Assembly: GCF_034314165.1 (NCBI RefSeq)
Contig: NZ_JAVIWK010000001.1
Span: forward strand, 1,193,001-1,257,000
From: Pseudomonas sp. Bout1
GTDB lineage: Bacteria > Pseudomonadota > Gammaproteobacteria > Pseudomonadales > Pseudomonadaceae
Reading direction: 5' to 3'
Length of the DNA stretch: 64,000 nt
This document shows, piece by piece, positions 20,290-30,761 of this stretch. The notes under the pieces were generated by a model that worked only from the letters and a program-made list of their open reading frames with translations, had not been told where the DNA came from and ran no database searches. Every line of letters begins with the position of its first letter. The stretch's first letter is position 1. A program made the translations under genes and the position numbers.

Positions 20290-20344
20290 TTTTCCCAACT
20301 GACTTCGCCGGGCTTTCAGAGGACTCGCCAAGTCGTCTCTTTGT

Positions 20345-21049
20345 TTACCGCCGCGCAATATCCGAAAAATAAAACTTATCCAGCGTATGCCGCGACTCGG
20401 TGTACTCGAACTGCCGTCCATCCTGCAAAAACGTTTGGTTGCTCACCACAATCACATGGCTTTGCCCATCCAGATCCAGATGCAGCTGATCATCCTTGCC
20501 CCGGGGCAGCGCTTCGATGGTGCGTTGGGCATAGCTGATTTGCAGCTGTAGCGTCTGTTCGATAAACGCGTAGATCGACTGCTCGGCAATCTCCCGGTCC
20601 AGCCCCGGAATCAGGTCGGCGACGAAGTGGTTGATGTCGAGGATCACCCGTTTGCCGGCAATACGCCGTACCCGTTTGACGCGGGTGATCAGGCTGCCGG
20701 CTTCGGCCTCGATGTGTTGCAGTAGCGCACCTTCCAGCGGGAACTGGCTGAACTCCACCACTTCGGTGCTGACGTCATCGCCCAGGTCTGCATGGGTCTC
20801 GCGAAAGCTGACGATCCCGCCCAACTGGAACTCGATCGGGTTGGGCGACAGCACGAAGGTGCCCTTGCCGTGGATCTTTTGCGCAAACCCGCGCTCCTGC
20901 AATTGCTCAATCGCCCGGCGCACCGTGCCACGGCTGGCCTGGTAGGCGTCCATCAGTTCGGTTTCGGAGGGCAGGCGCGTGCCGCGTTGCAGGCGTTCGG
21001 TGGTGATGTTGGCAAGCAGATCGGTATAGATCTGGTTGTATTTGCTCAT
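20345..21049 (-). CDS. treR: Trehalose operon repressor TreR, GntR/HutC family
   Basis: The protein has 234 residues: an N-terminal GntR winged helix (LPSETELMDAYQASRGTVRRAI) and a C-terminal UTRA ligand-binding domain. In TreR the ligand is trehalose-6-phosphate, which releases the repressor. It is divergent from treP. Two copies of an 18-bp palindrome-like site lie between the two genes and are the likely operators. MSKYNQIY is a typical TreR start. Confidence 0.92.
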   Translation of the reverse strand: MSKYNQIYTDLLANITTERLQRGTRLPSETELMDAYQASRGTVRRAIEQLQERGFAQKIHGKGTFVLSPNPIEFQLGGIVSFRETHADLGDDVSTEVVEFSQFPLEGALLQHIEAEAGSLITRVKRVRRIAGKRVILDINHFVADLIPGLDREIAEQSIYAFIEQTLQLQISYAQRTIEALPRGKDDQLHLDLDGQSHVIVVSNQTFLQDGRQFEYTESRHTLDKFYFSDIARR

Positions 21050-21178
21050 GGGGGAGGGCTCTGTGCCACGTGGGTGTTCAAGGCAGGAACCTTAGTGGCA
21101 GCGATAGGGTTTGTCCATGCAACCCATTGTAGAACTCGGAAATTTCTGACTAAAAAAACAGAAAATAAATCATTTTCA

Positions 21179-21222
21179 AACTCGTACAGACGAGTTATTG
21201 CTTTAACTCGTACAGACGAGTA
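21179..21222 (+). promoter_or_regulatory. treP: Two TreR operators
   Basis: AACTCGTACAGACGAGTT (21179-21196) and AACTCGTACAGACGAGTA (21205-21222) are near-identical palindromes (ACTCGT-N4-ACGAGT) 26 bases apart, 65 bases before treP. Confidence 0.85.
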
Positions 21223-21286
21223 CTTTTGGCCTCGGCGTGCTGCCTATGACCGCCCCCAATAAAAAAAACCAAAGTGGATACCAAGC

Positions 21287-22729
21287 ATGAGCCACGACTA
21301 TCCGAACATTGCCCGCGAGATTCTCAAGAACCTCGGTGGCAGCGACAACCTTGAGCAAGCGGCCCACTGCGTGACCCGCCTGCGCCTAGCCCTCAAGGAC
21401 CCGAGCCTGGCCAACAGCGGCGCGTTGAACCAGGTTGACCTGGTCAAGGGTTCGTTCTTTACCGGCGGCCTGTTCCAGATCGTGATCGGCCCCGGCGAAG
21501 TGGAAAAGGTCTACGCCGCCCTGCGTGAGCAAACGGGTCTCGCCGCGTCGACCATCGCTGATGTGAAACAGAAAAGCGCCGACAAAATAAACCCCATGCA
21601 GCGCCTGGTGCGGGTGTTTTCCGACGTGTTCATGCCGATTTTGCCGGCACTGATCATTGCCGGCTTGCTCATGGGGGTGAACAACCTGATGGGCGCCAAG
21701 GGCATGTTTATCGCGGACAAGACCCTGCTCGACGCCTACCCGAACCTGGATGGCCTGTGGAGCCTGATCAACCTGATGGCCAACACCTCGTTCGTGTTCC
21801 TGCCGGCGCTGGTGGGCTGGTCGGCCGCCAAGCGCTTTGGTGGCAGTGAAATCCTCGGCATCGTCCTCGGCCTGATGCTGGTGCACCCCGATTTGCTCAA
21901 CGCCTGGAACTACGGCAAGGCAGTCGCCGGCCTCGATGGCCAGAGCCTGCCGTACTTCGATATTTTCGGCTGGTTCAAGATCGAGAAGGTCGGTTACCAG
22001 GGGCAGATCCTGCCGATCCTGCTGGCCGCTTACGTAATGAGCGTGATTGAAAAATGGCTGCGGGCGCGGGTGCCGAACGCGATTCAATTGCTGGTGGTGC
22101 CGATCACCACCATTGTCGTCACCGGTGTGCTGGCGCTGGCGATCATCGGCCCGGTGACCCGCCACCTCGGCATTCTGATCACCGAAGGCGTGGTCACTCT
22201 GTTTGACCTGGCGCCGATGGTTGGCGGGGCAATTTTCGGCCTGCTGTACGCACCGCTGGTGATCACCGGCATGCACCACATGTTTCTTGCGGTGGACCTG
22301 CAACTGATCTCCACCCAGGGCGGCACCTTTATCTGGCCGATGATCGTCATGTCCAACCTGGCCCAAGGCAGCGCGGCGCTCGGGGTGTTCTACATGAGCC
22401 GCAATGCACGGGACAAAAGCATGGCGTCTACTTCGGCGATTTCCGCCTACTTCGGCATCACCGAGCCTGCGATGTTCGGGGTCAACCTGCGCTTCAAGTT
22501 TCCGTTCTACGCCGCCCTGACCGGCTCGGCGCTGGGCAGCATTTTCCTCTCGCTGAACAAGGTCCAGGCCTCGGCCATCGGCGTCGGTGGCTTGCCCGGC
22601 TTTATCTCGATCATCCCGCAGTACATCCCAAGCTTTGTCATCGGCATGGTCGTCGCGATTGTCGTGCCGTTTGTTTTGACCTGTGCACTGAGCATGAAGA
22701 TTGTCCGGCCTGGATACAGGGTCGCCTGA
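21287..22729 (+). CDS. treP: Trehalose-specific PTS permease, EIIBC
   Basis: Imports trehalose as trehalose-6-phosphate. The 480-residue protein has an N-terminal EIIB domain with the phosphorylated Cys28 in AAHCVTRLRLAL. A EIIC domain with about ten membrane segments follows (ITGMHHMF and GITEPAMFGVNLR motifs). It lacks an EIIA domain; this is supplied by the EIIA-HPr-EI protein at 26048. It is first in the tre operon and controlled by the TreR sites upstream. Confidence 0.95.
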   Translation: MSHDYPNIAREILKNLGGSDNLEQAAHCVTRLRLALKDPSLANSGALNQVDLVKGSFFTGGLFQIVIGPGEVEKVYAALREQTGLAASTIADVKQKSADKINPMQRLVRVFSDVFMPILPALIIAGLLMGVNNLMGAKGMFIADKTLLDAYPNLDGLWSLINLMANTSFVFLPALVGWSAAKRFGGSEILGIVLGLMLVHPDLLNAWNYGKAVAGLDGQSLPYFDIFGWFKIEKVGYQGQILPILLAAYVMSVIEKWLRARVPNAIQLLVVPITTIVVTGVLALAIIGPVTRHLGILITEGVVTLFDLAPMVGGAIFGLLYAPLVITGMHHMFLAVDLQLISTQGGTFIWPMIVMSNLAQGSAALGVFYMSRNARDKSMASTSAISAYFGITEPAMFGVNLRFKFPFYAALTGSALGSIFLSLNKVQASAIGVGGLPGFISIIPQYIPSFVIGMVVAIVVPFVLTCALSMKIVRPGYRVA

Positions 22730-22736
22730 TCTGGCG

Positions 22737-22803
22737 CTATCGCAGGCAAGCCAGCTCCTACCTTTGACTGCGCTCCCCTGTAGGAGCCGGCTTGCCGGCG
22801 ATA
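22737..22803. repeat. REPIN, GTAGGAGCCGGCTTGCCGGCGAT family
   Basis: Inverted arms TATCGCAGGCAAGCCAGCTC and GTAGGAGCCGGCTTGCCGGC lie between treP and treC. Confidence 0.88.
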
Positions 22804-22845
22804 AGGCCCTCAAGGCCAGCACACAACTTATTGAAGGAACCCACC

Positions 22846-24492
22846 ATGCAAAACTGGCAACACTCGGTGATCTACCAGATCTACCCCAAAAGCTTCCACA
22901 GCCACGCGGGTAACGCCACCGGTGACCTGCTGGGCATCGTGGACAAGCTCGATTACCTGAAATGGCTGGGCGTCGACTGCCTGTGGATCACCCCGTTCCT
23001 GCGTTCGCCCCAGCGCGACAATGGCTACGACATCAGCGACTACTACGCCATCGACCCCAGCTACGGGACCATGGCCGATTGCGACCTGCTGATCAGCGAA
23101 GCCGCCAAGCGCGGGATCACGCTGATGCTCGACATCGTGGTCAACCACACCTCCATCGAACACGAATGGTTCCAGCAGGCGCGCAGCAGTCTCGACAACC
23201 CGTATCGCGACTTCTATATCTGGCGCGACCAGCCGAACAACTGGGAATCCAAGTTCGGCGGTTCAGCCTGGGAGTACGAGGCGCAGACCGGCCAGTACTT
23301 CCTGCACCTGTTCGACCACACCCAGGCCGACCTGAATTGGGACAACCCCAAGGTGCGCGCCGAAGTGTTCAAGCTGATGTGCTTCTGGCGTGACAAGGGC
23401 GTGGGCGGTTTCCGCCTGGACGTGATCAATCTGATCTCCAAACCGGCGGATTTCCCGGAAGACCACAGCGACGGTCGGCGCTTCTACACCGACGGCCCGA
23501 ACGTGCACCAATACCTGCAGCAAATGCACCGCGAAGTATTCGAGGGGCACGACCTGATCAACGTCGGCGAGATGTCGTCCACCAGCCTTGAGCACTGCAT
23601 TCGATATTCAAACCCAGCGTCCAAAGAACTGTCGATGACCTTCAACTTTCACCACCTGAAAGTCGATTATCCGAACCTGCAAAAGTGGGTCGCGGCCGAC
23701 TTCGACTTCCTGCAACTCAAGCAGATTTTGTCGGATTGGCAACTGGGCATGCAGGCCGGTGGCGGCTGGAATGCGCTGTTCTGGTGTAACCACGACCAGC
23801 CACGGGTGGTCTCGCGTTTTGGGGATGACGGCGAGCACCGCGTGGTCTCGGCGAAGATGCTCGCCACCGCATTGCACTTCCTCCAGGGCACGCCGTTTGT
23901 GTACCAGGGCGAAGAGCTGGGCATGACCAATCCGGGCTTCGACACGATCGACCAGTACCGTGATGTGGAGACCCTGAACATCTATCGGCTCAAGCGCGAG
24001 GCCGGTGAGTCAGAGGCGTCGAGCATGGCAGCGATCATGCAAAAATCCCGCGACAACGGCCGCACGCCGATGCAATGGAATGCCGAAAAAAACGCCGGTT
24101 TCAGCAGCGGCAAACCGTGGATCGGCCTCCCGGCCAACGCCTCTCAAATCAACGTGCAAAGCCAGCTGGATGACCCGCACTCAGTGCTGCATCACTACCG
24201 TGCGCTGATCGAACTGCGTCGGCACGAGCCGCTGATTCAGGAAGGCGTTTACCGCCAACTGCTGGCGCAGCACACCCAGGTCTGGGCGTACCTGCGCGAA
24301 GGGCACGGCGAGCGTCTGCTGGTGCTGAACAACTTCTATGGCACGCCGTGCCAGATCGAATTGCCCGATGGCCTGCTGACCGAGGCGCGCGAGCAACGCC
24401 TGCTGATCAGCAACTACAACGACTGCCCACAGCGTTCGAGCCAGGTCTCGCTGCGCCCGTATGAGTCGTTTGTGCTGCACCTCAAGGACTGA
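22846..24492 (+). CDS. treC: Trehalose-6-phosphate hydrolase
   Basis: Splits imported trehalose-6-phosphate into glucose and glucose-6-phosphate. GH13 enzyme of 548 residues with the four GH13 regions: DIVVNHTS, GFRLDVINLIS (nucleophile Asp), NVGEMSS (acid/base Glu) and CNHDQPR. MQNWQHSVIYQIYPKSF is the family start, and GAAGGAAC precedes the ATG. It follows treP across a REPIN. Pseudomonas genomes also call this gene treA. Confidence 0.95.
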   Translation: MQNWQHSVIYQIYPKSFHSHAGNATGDLLGIVDKLDYLKWLGVDCLWITPFLRSPQRDNGYDISDYYAIDPSYGTMADCDLLISEAAKRGITLMLDIVVNHTSIEHEWFQQARSSLDNPYRDFYIWRDQPNNWESKFGGSAWEYEAQTGQYFLHLFDHTQADLNWDNPKVRAEVFKLMCFWRDKGVGGFRLDVINLISKPADFPEDHSDGRRFYTDGPNVHQYLQQMHREVFEGHDLINVGEMSSTSLEHCIRYSNPASKELSMTFNFHHLKVDYPNLQKWVAADFDFLQLKQILSDWQLGMQAGGGWNALFWCNHDQPRVVSRFGDDGEHRVVSAKMLATALHFLQGTPFVYQGEELGMTNPGFDTIDQYRDVETLNIYRLKREAGESEASSMAAIMQKSRDNGRTPMQWNAEKNAGFSSGKPWIGLPANASQINVQSQLDDPHSVLHHYRALIELRRHEPLIQEGVYRQLLAQHTQVWAYLREGHGERLLVLNNFYGTPCQIELPDGLLTEAREQRLLISNYNDCPQRSSQVSLRPYESFVLHLKD

Positions 24493-24509
24493 GACGCCAA
24501 ATCCAGGCC

Positions 24510-24621
24510 GTAGCAACTGTCGAGCACCAGCGAGGCTGCGTCGGGCGCGACTGGTGTCTGCGCCTGGCGTGATTGCGGCGGTGCGGCCAACGCAGCCTCG
24601 CTGGTGCTCGACAGCTGCTAC
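24510..24621. repeat. Large inverted repeat of a second REP family (GTAGCAGCTGTCGAGC)
   Basis: Arms of 31 bases (24510-24540 and 24591-24621) beginning GTAGCAACTGTCGAGCACCA match at 30 of 31 positions around a 50-base spacer. It is unrelated in sequence to the other REPINs and lies between treC and the porin. Confidence 0.9.
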
Positions 24622-24667
24622 GGGATGTGGCGCGTTAAACCCTGCGTGGGAGCGCAGGGCGCTTTAA

Positions 24668-25918
<1,251 letters not shown>

Positions 25919-25926
25919 CACAATCC

Positions 25927-26013
25927 CTGTAGGAGCCCGGCTTGCCGGCGATGGCGTCCTTGAAATCATCGCACTATCGACCGACCTCATCGCCGGCAAG
26001 CCGGCTCCTACAG
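25927..26013. repeat. REPIN, GTAGGAGCCGGCTTGCCGGCGAT family
   Basis: Inverted arms CTGTAGGAGCCCGGCTTGCC and GGCAAGCCGGCTCCTACAGG lie between the porin and the PTS fusion gene. Confidence 0.9.
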
Positions 26014-26047
26014 GTGTTTTTTACAGAACAAAACAGCAGGTGAAGTC

Positions 26048-28579
26048 ATGACCACAACCCAACCCCTGGAATTGCTGGCGCCGTTGTCCGGGGTGCTACT
26101 TGCCCTGGACCAGGTGCCTGACCCGGTGTTCTCCAGCCGCCTGATCGGCGATGGCCTGTGCATCGATCCGACCTCGCAGACCCTGTGCGCGCCGCTGGCC
26201 GGGGTAATCAGCAATATCCAGGACAGTGGTCATGCGGTGAGTGTCACCGACGACAACGGCGTGCAGGTGCTGATGCACATCGGCCTGGATACCGTGAATC
26301 TCGCGGGCAAGGGTTTCACCCGATTGGTCGAGGCAGGCCAGCGGGTGGAAGCCGGGCAACCGCTGATTGAATTCGATGCCGACTACGTGGCGCTCAACGC
26401 CCGTAGTCTGCTGACCCTGATGCTCGTAGTCAGTGGCGAGCCCTTCAAGCTGCTGACCCCTGAGCAGGGGCTGGTGGGCGTGGGGCAACCGCTGCTGCGG
26501 GTAACGCGGCAAACCACTGCCGATGAGGTGAAAGAGGAGGAGGGCCAGGCCCTGTTCTCCAAACCGCTGACGCTGCCCAACGCCAACGGCCTGCACGCGC
26601 GCCCGGCGGCCGTGCTCGCCCAGGCGGCCAAAGGTTTCACATCGAGCATTTACCTGCACAGGCAAACCGAGAGCGCCAACGCCAAGTCGCTGGTGCGGAT
26701 CATGGCGTTGCAGACGGTGCAGGGCGACACCCTGCAAATCAGCGCGGCAGGTGACGATGCCGAAGCGGCGATCCAGGCATTGGTGACCTTGCTGCTGGAT
26801 GGCTGCGGGGAAGCGGTGTCGGCTCATCAGCCAGCCGCCGAGCCTGTGGCGCCCGACTCAACGGCGACCTTGTTGCGTGGTGTTTGCGCGTCGCCAGGTT
26901 CGGCGTTTGGTCAGGTGGTGCAGGTTACAGAACCGGCACTGACCTTCGCCGAAACCGGCAACGGTGAGGCGCTGGAACGTGCCGTCCTGATGCGCGCCCT
27001 GAGTGACGCGAACCTGGCCCTGCAAGCCCTGCAGGAAAAAGTCGTCGGCAGCGCCCAGGCCGAGATTTTCCGTGCTCACCAGGAACTGCTCGACGACCCG
27101 GCCTTGCTGGAGCAAACCCGCGACCTGCTGGACCAGGGCAAAAGCGCAGCCTTCGCCTGGAGCAGCGCTACCGAGTCCACCGCCACGCTCTTTCAGGGCT
27201 TGGGCAACGCCTTGCTGGCCGAGCGTGCTGCGGACCTGGCCGACGTTGGCCAGCGGGTGCTGAGGCTGATTCTCGGGATTGAGGACAGCGCCTGGAATTT
27301 GCCGGAGCAGGCGATTTTGATTGCTGAACAGCTGACGCCTTCGCAAACCGCCAGCCTCGACACCCGCAAGGTATTGGGCTTCGTCACCGTTGGCGGCGGC
27401 GCCACCAGCCACGTCGCAATCCTTGCCCGCGCCCTTGGTTTGCCGGCAATTTGCGGTGTGCCAGCGCAGGTGCTGGAACTGGTCAACGGCAAGCAAGTGC
27501 TGCTGGATGCCGACAAGGGCGAGCTGCACCTGAACCCCAACTTGGCCGAGATCGAACAACTGCAAGCCACCCGCCAACAACAAGTGCTGCGCCGTCAGCG
27601 GGAAGTGGGGCAAGCCTCGTTGCCGGCTACCACCCGCGACGGTCATCACGTCGAAGTGACGGCCAACGTCGCGTCGTTGCAGGAGGTGGAGCAGGCGCTG
27701 TCCCTGGGGGGCGAAGGCGTGGGTTTGCTGCGCTCCGAATTCCTCTACCTGGACCGCAATCGCGCGCCGAGTCCCGAAGAGCAGGCGGGCACCTACAGCG
27801 CGATCGCCCGCGCGTTGGGACCCGACCGCAACCTGGTGGTGCGTACGCTCGACGTCGGGGGAGACAAGCCGTTGGCCTACGTGCCGATGGACAGCGAGAC
27901 CAACCCGTTCCTCGGCCTGCGCGGGATTCGCCTGTGCCTGGAGCGTCCGGAACTGCTGCGCGAACAATTTCGCGCGATCCTCGCCAGTGCCGGTTTCGCC
28001 CGTTTGCACATCATGTTGCCGATGGTCAGCCTGCTCTCGGAACTGCGCCTGGCGCGGCAGATGCTTGAAGAGGAAGCGCTGGCCCTGGGGCTGACGCAAG
28101 TGCCGAAACTGGGAATCATGATCGAAGTTCCGTCGGCTGCGCTGATGGCGGACCTGTTTGCGCCGCATGTGGATTTCTTCTCGATCGGCACCAACGACCT
28201 GACCCAATACACCCTGGCCATGGACCGCGACCATCCGCGTCTTGCCAGCCAGGCCGACAGCTTTCACCCAGCGGTGTTGCGCCTGATCGCCACCACCGTC
28301 AAGGCCGCGCATGCCCATGGCAAGTGGGTGGGCGTGTGCGGCGCGCTGGCGTCTGAAGCGCTGGCGGTGCCGGTGTTGATTGGGCTGGACGTGGATGAGT
28401 TGTCGGTCAGCGTGCCGTTGATTCCGACCATCAAGGCCACCGTGCGCGAGCTGGACCTGGCGAGCTGCCAATCCATCGCCCGCCAGGTATTGGGCCTGGA
28501 AGAAGCGTCACAGGTGCGTGAGGCGTTGCGCGAGTATCACGCGGCTACCGTTGAAACCTCATTGGTTGTGGAGAACTGA
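26048..28579 (+). CDS. Multiphosphoryl transfer protein EIIA(Glc-type)-HPr-EI for trehalose
   Basis: A three-domain PTS protein of 843 residues that carries phosphate from PEP to TreP. EIIA-Crr-like domain: His77 in LMHIGLDTVNL. HPr domain: His183 in NGLHARPAAV. EI domain: His455 in GGGATSHVAILAR, then the PEP-binding SEFLYLDRN, LGLRGIRL and the GTNDLTQYTLAMDRDH signature. All three phospho-histidines are present. It is a paralogue of NagF at 38022, so this genome has a dedicated phosphate chain per sugar. It is followed 1 base later by the cysteine-less IIB-like gene. Confidence 0.95.
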   Translation: MTTTQPLELLAPLSGVLLALDQVPDPVFSSRLIGDGLCIDPTSQTLCAPLAGVISNIQDSGHAVSVTDDNGVQVLMHIGLDTVNLAGKGFTRLVEAGQRVEAGQPLIEFDADYVALNARSLLTLMLVVSGEPFKLLTPEQGLVGVGQPLLRVTRQTTADEVKEEEGQALFSKPLTLPNANGLHARPAAVLAQAAKGFTSSIYLHRQTESANAKSLVRIMALQTVQGDTLQISAAGDDAEAAIQALVTLLLDGCGEAVSAHQPAAEPVAPDSTATLLRGVCASPGSAFGQVVQVTEPALTFAETGNGEALERAVLMRALSDANLALQALQEKVVGSAQAEIFRAHQELLDDPALLEQTRDLLDQGKSAAFAWSSATESTATLFQGLGNALLAERAADLADVGQRVLRLILGIEDSAWNLPEQAILIAEQLTPSQTASLDTRKVLGFVTVGGGATSHVAILARALGLPAICGVPAQVLELVNGKQVLLDADKGELHLNPNLAEIEQLQATRQQQVLRRQREVGQASLPATTRDGHHVEVTANVASLQEVEQALSLGGEGVGLLRSEFLYLDRNRAPSPEEQAGTYSAIARALGPDRNLVVRTLDVGGDKPLAYVPMDSETNPFLGLRGIRLCLERPELLREQFRAILASAGFARLHIMLPMVSLLSELRLARQMLEEEALALGLTQVPKLGIMIEVPSAALMADLFAPHVDFFSIGTNDLTQYTLAMDRDHPRLASQADSFHPAVLRLIATTVKAAHAHGKWVGVCGALASEALAVPVLIGLDVDELSVSVPLIPTIKATVRELDLASCQSIARQVLGLEEASQVREALREYHAATVETSLVVEN

Positions 28580-28580
28580 C

Positions 28581-28877
28581 ATGTTCGAGAAATTTCAGCG
28601 GGCGTTCTGGAAGGCCCTGACGCCGGATCTGGTGCTTGAAACGCCGCAGGCGGCTCCAGCAAGCGAAACACAGTTGGCACCGGCAGTGCTGAATGCGCTA
28701 GGCGGGGCGGATAATTTGAAGTCGCAGCAGCGGGTGGCACTGACCCGGGTGCGGGTGCAACTGCAGGACGCGGGGCGGTTGGATGCGCAGGCGCTTAAGG
28801 CGGCGGGCGTGCCGGGCGTGATGGTGTTGGCGGGTGGGGTGGTGCACCTGCTTACCGGCCTGAACACCGCTCTATAA
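28581..28877 (+). CDS. Stand-alone IIB-like PTS protein lacking the active cysteine
   Basis: The protein has 98 residues. The last 65 read as a glucose-family EIIB fold: LNALGGADNLKSQQ, then RVALTRVRVQLQD, then VMVLAGGVVHLLTG. Aligned to TreP (AAHCVTRLRL) the phosphorylated Cys is Ala53. It therefore cannot take phosphate by the usual route. The start is one base after the EIIA-HPr-EI stop, so the two are co-expressed. The N-terminal 30 residues are Pro/Ala-rich, a possible linker. NagE at 36289 ends in the same kind of cysteine-less domain. A structural or regulatory role in the phosphate chain is inferred. Confidence 0.8.
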   Translation: MFEKFQRAFWKALTPDLVLETPQAAPASETQLAPAVLNALGGADNLKSQQRVALTRVRVQLQDAGRLDAQALKAAGVPGVMVLAGGVVHLLTGLNTAL

Positions 28878-28893
28878 ATCAAAGGAGATCAAA

Positions 28894-28985
28894 TGTGGGA
28901 GCCGGGCTTGCCCGCGATGGCGGTGTGTCAGCGATACATAGGCTGGCTGACACTCCGCCATCGCGGGCAAGCCCGGCTCCCACAG
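28894..28985. repeat. REPIN, GTGGGAGCCGGGCTTGCCCGCGATGG family
   Basis: The arms extend inward (GGCGGTGTGTCAGC against GGCTGACACTCCGCC), giving one of the longest palindromes in the window. It separates the convergent tre operon and mltF and is the only terminator-like structure there. Confidence 0.9.
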
Positions 28986-29014
28986 TATTTTGTGGTGTCT
29001 AGAGAATCGAGGGA

Positions 29015-30619
<1,605 letters not shown>

Positions 30620-30761
30620 CTATGTGGCTCTCTGATATCATGCGATTTATGCCAACTGACGTCCGGCAGCGGCCACGGGTGCCGTTTCGGGTGCCGTTGG
30701 CGACGGTTTACGCTAGAATGCACGGCCTCAAAGCACACCCCTTCCCGAGGCTGTCCCGAAG

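Noticed and set aside
30691..30719. Possible purL promoter with TAGAAT
   Set aside because: No acceptable -35 at 16-18 bases; TTGGCG is only 11 bases away.
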